Below, in pieces: positions 23,861-36,063 of a stretch of 64,000 nt of DNA (positions are counted from its first letter, which is position 1; each line of letters begins with the position of its first letter). The stretch covers positions 107,261,001 to 107,325,000 of the forward strand of contig CM075651.1 of assembly GCA_037953625.1 (NCBI GenBank), written 5' to 3'. The translations under genes were made by a program, and so were the position numbers. The notes below the pieces were generated by a model, which saw only the letters and a list, made by a program, of their open reading frames with translations, did not search any database and was not told the DNA's origin. Source of the stretch: Crotalaria pallida. Its lineage: Eukaryota > Streptophyta > Magnoliopsida > Fabales > Fabaceae.

Positions 23861-26486
23861 CATTCTACACTTGTTAGAACATCCAAGGACTCATGCTACA
23901 CCCTCTACGTCCTCTGGGGACTCAAGCATTGTTTAGGATCATTCTAATGGTTCTTATAAGTCGTAATACACATTCCGAGACCATTCTACACCTTTAGAAT
24001 ACTCTCTTTACCATTCTACACTTGTTAGAACCTCCAAGGACTCATGCTAGACCCTCTACGACCCTTGGGGACTCAAACATTGTTTAGGATCATTCTAATG
24101 GTTCTTATAAGTCCTATTACACATTCCTTGACCATTCTAAGCCTTTAGAATACTCTATTAACCATTCTACACCTGTTAGAACCTCCAATGACTCATGCTA
24201 GACCCTCTACGTCCCTTGGGGACTCAAGCATTGTTTAGGATCATTCTAATGGTTCTTATAAATCCTAATACACATTCCTAGACCATTCTAAGCTTTAGAA
24301 TACTCTCTTAACCATTCTACACTTGTTAGAACCTCCAAGGACTCATGCTACACCCTCTACGTCCCTTGGGGTACCATGCAATGTTTAGGATCATTCTAAT
24401 GGTTATTATAAGTCCTAATACACATTCCTAGACCGTTCTAAGCCTTTAGAATACTCTCTTAACCATTCTACACTTGTTAGAACCTCCAAGGACTCATGCT
24501 ACACCCTCTACGTCCCTTCGGGTACCATGCAATGTTTAGGATCATTCTAATGGTTATTATAAGTCCTAATACACATTCCTAGACCATTCTAAGCCTTTAG
24601 AATACTCTCTTAACCATTCTACACTTGTTAGAACCTCCAAGGACTCATGCTACACCCTCTACGTCCCTTGGGGACTCAAGCATTATTTAGGATCATTCTA
24701 ATGGTTCTTATAAGTCCTAATACACATTCCTAGACCATTCTAAGCCTTTAGAATACTCTCTTAACCATTCTACACTTGTTAGAACCTCCAAGGACTCATG
24801 CTACACCCTCTACGTCCCTTGGCGTACCATGCAATGTTTAGGATCATTCTAATGGTTATTATAAGTCCTAAAACACATTCCTAGACCATTCTAAGCCTTT
24901 AGAATACTCTCTTAACCATTCTACACTTGTTAGAACCTCCAAGGACTCATGCTACACCCTCTACGTCCCTTGGGGACTCAAGCATTGTTTAGGATCATTC
25001 TAATGGTTCTTATAAGTCCTAATACAAATTCCTAGACCATTCTAAGCCTTTAGAATACTCTCTTAACCATTCTACACTTGCTAGATTCTCCAAGGACGCA
25101 TGCTACATCCTCTACGTTCCTTGGGGACGCAAGCATTGTTTAGGATCATTATAATGGTTATTATAAGTCCTAATACACATTCCTAGACCATTCTACCCCT
25201 TTAGAATACTCTCTTAACCATTCTACACTTGTTAGAACCTCCAAGGACTCATTCTACACCTTTAGAATACTCTCTTTACCATTCTACACTTGATAGAACC
25301 TCCAAGGACTCATGCTAGACCCTCTACGTCCCTTGGGGACTCAAGCATTGTTTAGGATCATTCTAATGGTTCTTATAAGTCCTAATACACATTCCTAGAC
25401 CATTCTAAGCCTTTAGAATACTCTCTTAACCATTCTACACTTGTTAGAACCTCCAAGGACTCATGCTACACCCTCTACGTCCCTTGGGGTACCATGCAAT
25501 GTTTAGGATCATTCTAATGGTTATTATAAGTCCTAATACACATTCCTAGACCATTCTAAGCCTTTAGAATACTCTCTTAACCATTCTACACTTGTTAGAA
25601 CCTCCAAGGACTCATGCTACACCCTCTACGTCCCTTGGGGACTCAAGCATTATTTAGGATCATTCTAATGGTTCTTATAAGTCCTAATACACATTCCTAG
25701 ACCATTCTAAGCCTTTAGAATACTCTCTTAACCATTCTACACTTGTTAGAACCTCCAAGGACTCATGCTACACCCTCTACGTCCCTTGGGGTACCATGCA
25801 ATGTTTAGGATCATTCTAATGGTTATTATAAGTCGTAAAACACATTCCTAGACCATTCTAAGCCTTTAGAATACTCTCTTAACCATTCTACACTTGTTAG
25901 AACCTCCAAGGACTCATGCTACACCCTCTACGTCCCTTGGGGTACCATGCAATGTTTAGGATCATTCTAATGGTTATTATAAGTCCTAAAACACATTCCT
26001 AGACCATTCTAAGCCTTTAGAATACTCTCTTAACCATTCTACACTTGTTAGAACCTCCAAGGACTCATGCTACACCCTCTACGTCCTTTGGGGACTCAAG
26101 CATTGTTTAGGATCATTCTAATGGTTCTTATAAGTCCTAATACACATTCCTTGACCATTCTAAGCCTTTAGAATACTCTCTTAACCATTCTACACTTGTT
26201 AGAACCTCCAAGGACTCATGCTACACCCTCTACGTCCCTTCGGGTACCATGCAATGTTTAGGATCATTCTAATGGTTATTATAAGTCCTAATACACATTC
26301 CTAGACCATTCTAAGCCTTTAGAATACTCTCTTAACCATTCTACACTTGTTAGAACCTCCAAGGACTCATGCTACACCCTCTACGTCCCTTGGGGTACCA
26401 TGCAATGTTTAGGATCATTCTAATGGTTATTATAAGTCCAAAACACATTCCTAGACCATTCTAAGCCTTTAGAATACTCTCTTAAC
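23861..26486 (+). repeat. Zone B HOR module 5 (2626 bp)
   Basis: Colinear with module 4 for over 2 kb, including CAAATTCCTAGACC near 25024 and CTAGATTCTCC at 25068 (offset 4288). It contains two 1-bp deletions, TAAGCTTTAG near 24293 and AAGTCCAAAAC near 26438. Confidence 0.82.
25219..25279 (+). repeat. 61-bp short unit 11
   Basis: Same context as unit 9, in zone B module 5. Confidence 0.92.
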
Positions 26487-28600
26487 CATTCTACACTTGT
26501 TAGAACCTCCAAGGACTCATGCTACACCCTCTACGTCCTCTGGGGACTCAAGCATTGTTTAGGATCATTCTAATGGTTCTTATAAGTCGTAATACACATT
26601 CCGAGACCATTCTACACCTTTAGAATACTCTCTTTACCATTCTACACTTGTTAGAACCTCCAAGGACTCATGCTAGACCCTCTACGACCCTTGGGGACTC
26701 AAACATTGTTTAGGATCATTCTAATGGTTCTTATAAGTCCTATTACACATTCCTTGACCATTCTAAGCCTTTAGAATACTCTATTAACCATTCTACACCT
26801 GTTAGAACCTCCAATGACTCATGCTACACCCTCTACGTCCCTTGGGGACTCAAGCATTGTTTAGGATCATTCTAATGGTTCTTATAAATCCTAATACACA
26901 TTCCTAGACCATTCTAAGCCTTTAGAATACTCTCTTAACCATTCTACACTTGTTAGAACCTCCAAGGACTCATGCTACACCCTCTACGTCCCTTGGGGTA
27001 CCATGCAATGTTTAGGATCATTCTAATGGTTATTATAAGTCCTAATACACATTCCTAGACCATTCTAAGCCTTTAGAATACTCTCTTAACCATTCTACAC
27101 TTGTTAGAACCTCCAAGGACTCATGCTACACCCTCTACGTCCCTTGGGGTACCATGCAATGTTTAGGATCATTCTAATGGTTATTATAAGTCCTAAAACA
27201 CATTCCTAGACCATTCTAAGCCTTTAGAATACTCTCTTAACCATTCTACACTTGTTAGAACATCCAAGGACTCATGCTACACCCTCTACGTCCCTTCGGG
27301 TACCATGCAATGTTTAGGATCATTCTAATGATTATTATAAGTCCTAATACACATTCCTAGACCATTCTAAGCCTTTAGAATACTCTCTTAACCATTCTAC
27401 ACTTGTTAGAACCTCCAAGGACTCATGCTACACCCTCTACGTCCCTTGGGGACTCAAGCATTGTTTAGGATCATTCTAATGGTTCTTATAAGTCCTAATA
27501 CACATTCCTAGACCATTCTAAGCCTTTAGAATACTCTCTTAACCATTCTACACTTGTTAGAACCTCCAAGGACTCATGCTACACCCTCTACGTCCCTTGG
27601 GGTACCATGCAATGTTTAGGATCATTCTAATGGTTATTATAAGTCCTAATACACATTCCTAGACCATTCTAAGCCTTTAGAATACTCTCTTAACCATTCT
27701 ACACTTGTTAGAACCTCCAAGGACTCATGCTACACCCTCTACGTCCCTTCGGGTACCATGCAATGTTTAGGATCATTCTAATGGTTATTATAAGTCCTAA
27801 TACACATTCCTAGACCATTCTAAGCCTTTAGAATACTCTCTTAACCATTCTACACTTGTTAGAACCTCCAAGGACTCATGCTACACCCTCTACGTCCCTT
27901 CGGGTACCATGCAATGTTTAGGATCATTCTAATGGTTATTATAAGTCCTAATACACATTCCTAGACCATTCTAAGCCTTTAGAATACTCTCTTAACCATT
28001 CTACACTTGTTAGAACCTCCAAGGACTCATGCTACACCCTCTACGTCCCTTGGGGTACCATGCAATGTTTAGGATCATTCTAATGGTTATTATAAGTCCT
28101 AAAACACATTCCTAGACCATTCTAAGCCTTTAGAATACTCTCTTAACCATTCTACACTTGTTAGAACCTCCAAGGACTCATGCTACACCCTCTACGTCCT
28201 TTGGGGACTCAAGCATTGTTTAGGATCATTCTAATGGTTCTTATAAGTCCTAATACACATTCCTTGACCATTCTAAGCCTTTAGAATACTCTCTTAACCA
28301 TTCTACACTTGTTAGAACCTCCAAGGACTCATGCTACACCCTCTACGTCCCTTCGGGTACCATGCAATGTTTAGGATCATTCTAATGGTTATTATAAGTC
28401 CTAATACACATTCCTAGACCATTCTAAGCCTTTAGAATACTCTCTTAACCATTCTACACTTGTTAGAACCTCCAAGGACTCATGCTACACCCTCTACGTC
28501 CCTTGGGGTACCATGCAATGTTTAGGATCATTCTAATGGTTATTATAAGTCCTAAAACACATTCCTAGACCATTCTAAGCCTTTAGAATACTCTCTTAAC
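26487..28600 (+). repeat. Zone B HOR module 6 (2114 bp)
   Basis: Exactly 14 x 151. Its signature block has the full-length TAAGCCTTTAG, CATGCTACACC after CCAATGACTC, and CCTCCAAGG at the start. It therefore belongs to a different sublineage from modules 1-5. Confidence 0.8.
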
Positions 28601-29204
28601 CATTCTACACTTGTTAGAACATCCAAGGACTCATGCTACACCCTCTACGTCCTCTGGGGACTCAAGCATTGTTTAGGATCATTCTAATGGTTCTTATAAG
28701 TCGTAATACACATTCCGAGACCATTCTACACCTTTAGAATACTCTCTTTACCATTCTACACTTGTTAGAACCTCCAAGGACTCATGCTAGACCCTCTACG
28801 ACCCTTGGGGACTCAAACATTGTTTAGGATCATTCTAATGGTTCTTATAAGTCCTATTACACATTCCTAGACCATTCTAAGCCTTTAGAATACTCTCTTA
28901 ACCATTCTACACTTGTTAGAACCTCCAATGACTCATGCTAGACCCTCTACGTCCGTTGGGGACTCAAGCATTGTTTAGGATCATTCTAATGGTTCTTATA
29001 AATCCTAATACACATTCCTAGACCATTCTACACCTTTAGAATACTCTCTTAACCATTCTACACTTGAGAGAACCTCCAAGGACTCATGCTAGACCCTCTA
29101 CGTCCCTTGGGGTACCATGCAATGTTTAGGATCATTCTAATGGTTATTATAAGTCCTAATACACATTCCTAGACCATTCTAAGCCTTTAGAATACTCTCT
29201 TAAC
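28601..29204 (+). repeat. Zone B signature block, last and altered copy
   Basis: Begins with CATCCAAGG/GTCCTCTGGGG and CCTATTACAC, but then reads CCTAGACC and CTCTTAAC where other copies have CCTTGACC and CTATTAAC, followed by GTCCGTTGGGG. The block breaks down here at the zone B/C border. Confidence 0.72.
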
Positions 29205-30775
29205 CATTCTACACTTGTTAGAACCTCCAAGGACTCATGCTACACCCTCTACGTCCTTTGGGGACTCAAGCATTGTTTAGGATCATTCTAATGGTTCTTA
29301 TAAGTCGTAATACACATTCCGAGACCATTCTACACCTTTAGAATACTCCCTTTATCATTCTACACTTGTTAGAACCTCCAAGGACTCATGCTAGACCCTC
29401 TACGTCCCTTGGGGACTCAAACATTGTTTAGGATCATTCTAATGGTTCTTATAAGTTCTAATACACATTCCTAGACCATTCTAAGCCTTTAGAATACTCT
29501 ATTAACCATTCTACACCTGTTAGAACCTCCAATGACTCATGCTAGACCCTCTACGTCCCTTGGGGACTCAAGCATTGTTTAGGATCATTCTAATGGTTCT
29601 TATAAATCCTAATACACATTCCTAGACCATTCTACACCTTTAGAATACTCTCTTAACCATTCTACACTTGTTAGAACCTCCAAGGACTCATTCTACACCT
29701 TTAGAATACTCTCTTTACCATACTACACTTGATAGAACCTCCAAGGACTCATGCTAGACCCTCTACGTCCCTTGGGGACTCAAGCATTGTTTAGGATCAT
29801 TCTAATGATTCTTATAAGTCCTAATACACATTCCGAGACCATTCTACACCTTTAGAATACTCCCTTTATCATTCTACACTTGTTAGAACCTCCAAGGACT
29901 CATGCTAGACCCTCTACGTCCCTTGGGGACTCAAGCATTGTTTAGGATCATTCTAATGGTTCTTATAAGTCCTAATACACAATCCTAGACCTTTCTAAGC
30001 CTTTAGAATACTCTATTAACCATTCTACACCTGTTAGAACCTCCAATTACTCATTCTAGACCCTCTACGTCCCATGGGGTACCATGCAATGTTTAGGATC
30101 GTTCTAATGGTTATTATAAGTCCTAATACACATTCCTGGACCATTCTAAGCCTTTAGAATACTCTCTTAACCATTCTACACTTGTTAGAACCTCCAAGGA
30201 CTCATGCTACACCCTCTACGTCCTTTGGGGACTCAAGCATTGTTTAGGATCATTCTAATGGTTCTTATAAGTCCTAATACACAATCGTAGACCTTTCTAA
30301 GCCTTTAGAATACTCTATTAACCATTCTACACCTGTTAGAACCTCCAATTAATCATTCTAGACCCTCTACGTCCCATGGGGACTCAAGCATTGTTTAGGA
30401 TCATTCTAATGGTTATTATAAGTCCTAATACACATTCCTAGACCATTCTAAGCCTTTAGAATACTCTCTTAACCATTCTACACTTGTTAGAACCTCCAAG
30501 GACTCATGCTACACCCTCTACGTCCCATGGGGACTCAAGCATTGTTTAGGATCATTCTAATGGTTCTTATAAGTCGTAATACACATTCCGAGACCATTCT
30601 ACACCTTTAGAATACTCCCTTTATCATTCTACACTTGTTAGAACCTCCAAGGACTCATGCTAGACCCTCTACGTCCCTTGGGGACTCAAACATTGTTTAG
30701 GATCATTCTAATGGTTCTTATAAGTTCTAATACACATTCCTAGACCATTCTAAGCCTTTAGAATACTCTCTTAAC
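29205..30775 (+). repeat. 1571-bp HOR in zone C, copy 1
   Basis: Ten monomers plus a short unit, starting with GTCCTTTGGGG at 29253, GTCGTAAT/CCGAG and CTCCCTTTATC. About its first 1 kb recurs 1571 bp on. Confidence 0.78.
29658..29718 (+). repeat. 61-bp short unit 12
   Basis: First short unit of zone C; the following monomer starts CATACTACAC. Confidence 0.92.
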
Positions 30776-31760
30776 CATTCTACACTTGTTAGAACCTCCA
30801 AGGACTCATGCTACACCCTCTACGTCCTTTGGGGACTCAAGCATTGTTTAGGATCATTCTAATGGTTCTTATAAGTCGTAATACACATTCCGAGACCATT
30901 CTACACCTTTAGAATACTCCCTTTATCATTCTACACTTGTTAGAACCTCCAAGGACTCATGCTAGACCCTCTACGTCCCTTGGGGACTCAAACATTGTTT
31001 AGGATCATTCTAATGGTTCTTATAAGTTCTAATACACATTCCTAGACCATTCTAAGCCTTTAGAATACTCTATTAACCATTCTACACCTGTTAGAACCTC
31101 CAATGACTCATGCTACACCCTCTACGTCCCTTGGGGACTCAAGCATTGTTTAGGATCATTCTAATGGTTCTTATAAATCCTAATACACATTCCTAGACCA
31201 TTCTACACCTTTAGAATACTCTCTTAACCATTCTACACTTGTTAGAACCTCCAAGGACTCATTCTACACCTTTAGAATACTCTCTTTACCATACTACACT
31301 TGATAGAACCTCCAAGGACTCATGCTAGACCCTCTACGTCCCTTGGGGACTCAAGCATTGTTTAGGATCATTCTAATGATTCTTATAAGTCCTAATACAC
31401 ATTCCGAGACCATTCTACACCTTTAGAATACTCCCTTTATCATTCTACACTTGTTAGAACCTCCAAGGACTCATGCTAGACCCTCTACGTCCCTTGGGGA
31501 CTCAAGCATTGTTTAGGATCATTCTAATGGTTCTTATAAGTCCTAATACACAATCCTAGACCTTTCTAAGCCTTTAGAATACTCTATTAACCATTCTACA
31601 CCTGTTAGAACCTCCAATTACTCATTCTAGACCCTCTACGTCCCATGGGGTACCATGCAATGTTTAGGATCGTTCTAATGGTTATTATAAGTCCTAATAC
31701 ACATTCCTGGACCATTCTAAGCCTTTAGAATACTCTCTTAACCATTCTACACTTGTTAGA
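30776..31760 (+). repeat. 1571-bp HOR in zone C, copy 2 (partial)
   Basis: Follows copy 1 through the short unit, TAATGATTCTT, CACAATCCTAGACC and GATCGTTCTAATGG. It departs near 31.76 kb at AACTTCCAAGG/GACTGAAAC. Confidence 0.76.
31229..31289 (+). repeat. 61-bp short unit 13
   Basis: 1571 bp after unit 12, same CATACTACAC neighbour. Confidence 0.92.
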
Positions 31761-32195
31761 ACTTCCAAGGACTCATGCTAGACCCTCTACGTCCCTTGGG
31801 GACTGAAACATTGTTTAGGATCATTCTAATGGTTATTATAAGTCCTAATACACATTCCTAGACCATTCTAAGCCTTTAGAATACTCTCTTAACCATTCTA
31901 CACTTGTTAGAACCTCCAAGGACTCATGCTACACCCTCTACGTCCCATGGGGACTCAAGCATTGTTTAGGATCATTCTAATGGTTCTTATAAGTCGTAAT
32001 ACACATTCCGAGACCATTCTACACCTTTAGAATACTCCCTTTATCATTCTACACTTGTTAGAACCTCCAAGGACTCATTCTAGACCCTCTACGTCCCATG
32101 AGGACTCAAGCATTGTTTAGGATCTTTATAATGGTTATTATAAGTCCTAATACACATTCCTAGACCATTCTACACCTTTAGAATACTCTCTTAAC

Positions 32196-32256
32196 CATTC
32201 TACACTTGCTAGAACCTCGAAGGACTCATTCTACACCTTTAGAATACTCTCTTTAC
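32196..32256 (+). repeat. 61-bp short unit 14
   Basis: Private variants TTGCTAGAAC and CCTCGAAGG in the first arm. Confidence 0.92.
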
Positions 32257-33162
32257 CATTCTACACTTGATAGAACCTCCAAGGACTCATGCTAGACCCT
32301 CTACGTCCCTTGGGGACTCAAGCATTGTTTAGGATCATTCTAATGGTTCTTATAAGTCCTAATACACATTCCTAGACCTTTCTAAGCCTTTAGAATTCTC
32401 TATTAACCATTCTACACCTGTTAGAACCTCCAATTACTCATTCTAGATCCTCTACGTCCCATGGGGACTCAAGCATTGTTTAGGATCATTCTAATGGTTC
32501 TTATAAGTCCTAATACACATTCCTGGACCATTCTAAGCCTTTAGAATACTCTCTTAACCATTCTACACTTGTTAGAACCTCCAAGGACTCATGCTACACC
32601 CTCTACGTCCCATGGGGACTCAAGCATTGTTTAGGATCATTCTAATGGTTCTTATAAGTCCTAATACACATTCCTAGACCATTCTAAGCCTTTAGAATAC
32701 TCTCTTAACCATTCTACACTTGTTAGAACCTCCAAGGACTCATGCTACACCCTCTACGTCCGTTGGGGACTCAAGCATTGTTTAGGATCATTCTAATGGT
32801 TCTTATAAGTCCTAATACACATTCCTAGACCATTCTACACCTTTAGAATACTCTCTTAACCATTCTACACTTGAGAGAACCTCCAAGGACTCATGCTAGA
32901 CCCTCTACGTCCCTTGGGGTACCATGCAATGTTTAAGATCATTCTAATGGTTATTATAAGTCCTAATACACATTCCTAGACCATTCTAAGCCTTTAGAAT
33001 ACTCTCTTAACCATTCTACACTTGTTAGAACCTCCAATGACTCATGCTAGACCCTCTACGTCCCTTGGGGACTCAAGCATTGTTTAGGATCATTCTAATG
33101 GTTCTTATAAATCCTAATACACATTCCTAGACCATTCTACACCTTTAGAATACTCTCTTAAC

Positions 33163-33223
33163 CATTCTACACTTGTTAGAACCTCCAAGGACTCATTCTA
33201 CACCTTTAGAATACTCTCTTTAC
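33163..33223 (+). repeat. 61-bp short unit 15
   Basis: Starts the first 514-bp repeat. Confidence 0.92.
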
Positions 33224-33676
33224 CATACTACACTTGATAGAACCTCCAAGGACTCATGCTAGACCCTCTACGTCCCTTGGGGACTCAAGCATTGTTTAGG
33301 ATCATTCTAATGATTCTTATAAGTCCTAATACACATTCCGAGACCATTCTACACCTTTAGAATACTCCCTTTATCATTCTACACTTGTTAGAACCTCCAA
33401 GGACTCATGCTAGACCCTCTACGTCCCTTGGGGACTCAAACATTGTTTAGGATCATTCTAATGGTTCTTATAAGTTCTAATACACATTCCTAGACCATTC
33501 TAAGCCTTTAGAATACTCTATTAACCATTCTACACCTGTTAGAACCTCCAATGACTCATGCTAGACCCTCTACGTCCCTTGGGGACTCAAGCATTGTTTA
33601 GGATCATTCTAATGGTTCTTATAAATCCTAATACACATTCCTAGACCATTCTACACCTTTAGAATACTCTCTTAAC
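33163..33676 (+). repeat. 514-bp tandem duplication, copy 1
   Basis: Short unit plus three monomers, with the uncommon CATACTACACTTGATAG, TAATGATTCTT and CTCCCTTTATC. Confidence 0.78.
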
Positions 33677-33737
33677 CATTCTACACTTGTTAGAACCTCC
33701 AAGGACTCATTCTACACCTTTAGAATACTCTCTTTAC
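33677..33737 (+). repeat. 61-bp short unit 16
   Basis: Starts the second 514-bp repeat. Confidence 0.92.
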
Positions 33738-34190
33738 CATACTACACTTGATAGAACCTCCAAGGACTCATGCTAGACCCTCTACGTCCCTTGGGGACTC
33801 AAGCATTGTTTAGGATCATTCTAATGATTCTTATAAGTCCTAATACACATTCCGAGACCATTCTACACCTTTAGAATACTCCCTTTATCATTCTACACTT
33901 GTTAGAACCTCCAAGGACTCATGCTAGACCCTCTACGTCCCATGGGGTACCATGCAATGTTTAGGATCATTCTAATGGTTATTATAAGTCCTAATACACA
34001 TTCCTAGACCATTCTAAGCCTTTAGAATACTCTCTTAACCATTCTACACTTGTTAGAACCTCCAAGGACTCATGCTACACCCTCTACGTCCTTTGGGGAC
34101 TCAAGCATTGTTTAGGATCATTCTAATGGTTCTTATAAGTCCTAATACACAATCGTAGACCTTTCTAAGCCTTTAGAATACTCTATTAAC
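33677..34190 (+). repeat. 514-bp tandem duplication, copy 2
   Basis: Starts with the same order as 33163-33676 and departs near 33.94 kb, where CCCATGGGGTACC replaces CCCTTGGGGACTCAAAC. Confidence 0.7.
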
Positions 34191-34945
34191 CATTCTACAC
34201 CTGTTAGAACCTCCAATTAATCATTCTAGACCCTCTACGTCCCATGGGGACTCAAGCATTGTTTAGGATCATTCTAATGGTTATTATAAGTCCTAATACA
34301 CATTCCTAGACCATTCTAAGCCTTTAGAATACTCTCTTAACCATTCTACACTTGTTAGAACCTCCAAGGACTCATGCTACACCCTCTACGTCCTTTGGGG
34401 ACTCAAGCATTGTTTAGGATCATTCTAATGGTTCTTATAAGTCGTAATACACATTCCTAGACCATTCTACACCTTTAGAATACTCCCTTTATCATTCTAC
34501 ACTTGTTAGAACTTCCAAGGACTCATGCTAGACCCTCTACGTCCCTTGGGGACTCAAACATTGTTTAGGATCATTCTAATGGTTCTTATAAGTCCTAATC
34601 CACAATCGTAGACCTTTCTAAGCCTTTAGAATACTCTATTAACCATTCTACACATGTTAGAACCTCCAATTACTCATTCTAGACCCTCTACGTCCCATGG
34701 GGACTCAAGCATTGTTTAGGATCATTTTAATGGTTCTTATAAGTCCTAATACACATTCCTAGACCATTCTAAGCCTTTAGAATACTCTCTTAACCATTCT
34801 ACACTTGTTAGAACATCCAAGGACGCATGCTACACCCTCTACGTCCCATGGGGACTCAAGCATTGTTTAGGATCTTTATAATGGTTATTATAAGTCCTAA
34901 TACACATTCCTAGACCATTCTACACCTTTAGAATACTCTCTTAAC

Positions 34946-35006
34946 CATTCTACACTTGTTAGAACCTCCAAGGACTCATTCTACACCTTTAGAATACTCT
35001 CTTTAC
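34946..35006 (+). repeat. 61-bp short unit 17
   Basis: Follows a GATCTTTATAATGG monomer, the usual zone D partner. Confidence 0.92.
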
Positions 35007-36063
35007 CATTCTACACTTGATAGAACCTCCAAGGACTCATGCTAGACCCTCTACGTCCCTTGGGGACTCAAGCATTGTTTAGGATCATTCTAATGGTTCT
35101 TATAAGTCCTAATACACATTCCTAGACCTTTCTAAACCTTTAGAATACTCTATTAACCATTCTACACCTGTTAGAACCTCCAATTACTCATTCTAGACCC
35201 TCTACGTCCCATGGGGACTCAAGCATTGTTTAGGATCATTCTAATGGTTCTTATAAGTCCTAATACACATTCCTAGACCATTCTAAGCCTTTAGAATACT
35301 CTCTTAACCATTCTACACTTGTTAGAACCTCCAAGGACTCATGCTACACCCTCTACGTCCCTTGGGGACTCAAGCATTGTTTAGGATCATTCTAATGGTT
35401 CTTATAAGTCCTAATACACATTCCTAGACCATTCTACACCTTTAGAATACTCTCTTAACCATTCTACACTTGAGAGAACCACCAAGGACTCTTGCTACAC
35501 CCTCTACGTCCCTTGGGGACTCAAGCATTGTTTAGGATCATTCTAATGGTTCTTATAAGTCCTAATAAACATTCCTAGACCATTCTAAGCCTTTAGAATA
35601 CTCTATTAACCATTCTACACTTGTTAGAACCTTCAAGGACTCATGCTACACCCTCTTCGTCCTTTGGGGACTCAAGCATTGTTTAGGATCATTCTAATGG
35701 TTCTTATAAGTCGTAATACACATTCCGAGACCATTCTACACCTTTAGAATACTCTCTTAACCATTCTACACTTGTTAGAACCTCCAAGGACTCATGCTAG
35801 ACCCTCTACGTCCCTTGGGGACTCAAGCATTGTTTATGATCATTCTAATGGTTCTTATAAGTCCTAATACACATTCCATGACCATTCTAAGCCTTTAGAA
35901 TACTCTCTTAACCATTCTACACTTGTTAGAACCTCCAAGGACTCATGCTACACCCTCTACGTCCCTTGGGGTACCATGCAATGTTTAGGATCATTCTAAT
36001 GGTTATTATAAGTCCTAATACACATTCCTAGACCATTCTAAGCCTTTAGAATACTCTCTTAAC

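Larger units (their letters stand above)
14079..28999 (+). repeat. Zone B of the array
   Basis: HORs here begin with a five-monomer signature. Its marks are GTCCTCTGGGG; AAGTCGTAAT with CCGAGACC; CTACGACCC with AAACATTG; CCTATTACAC with CCTTGACC; CTATTAAC; CACCTGTTAG with CCAATGACTC; and AAATCCTAAT. The right boundary is approximate and is set by the loss of CCTTCGGGTACC monomers and the appearance of new types near 29 kb. Confidence 0.75.
29000..36063 (+). repeat. Zone C of the array, mixed transition
   Basis: This zone combines zone B marks (CCGAG, AAACATTG, AAATCC) with the first CCATGG and CCAATTACTC monomers. ACTCCCTTTATC monomers are frequent and many single-copy variants occur (GACTGAAAC, CTTGAGAGAAC, AACTTCC, GATCTTTATAATGG). 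HOR order is short-ranged: 1571 bp at 29205 and 514 bp at 33163. Confidence 0.7.

Noticed and set aside
14079..28600. Retrotransposon or other mobile element behind the signature blocks
   Set aside because: The blocks are still 151-bp satellite monomers with diagnostic substitutions. There are no terminal repeats, target-site duplications or coding remnants.
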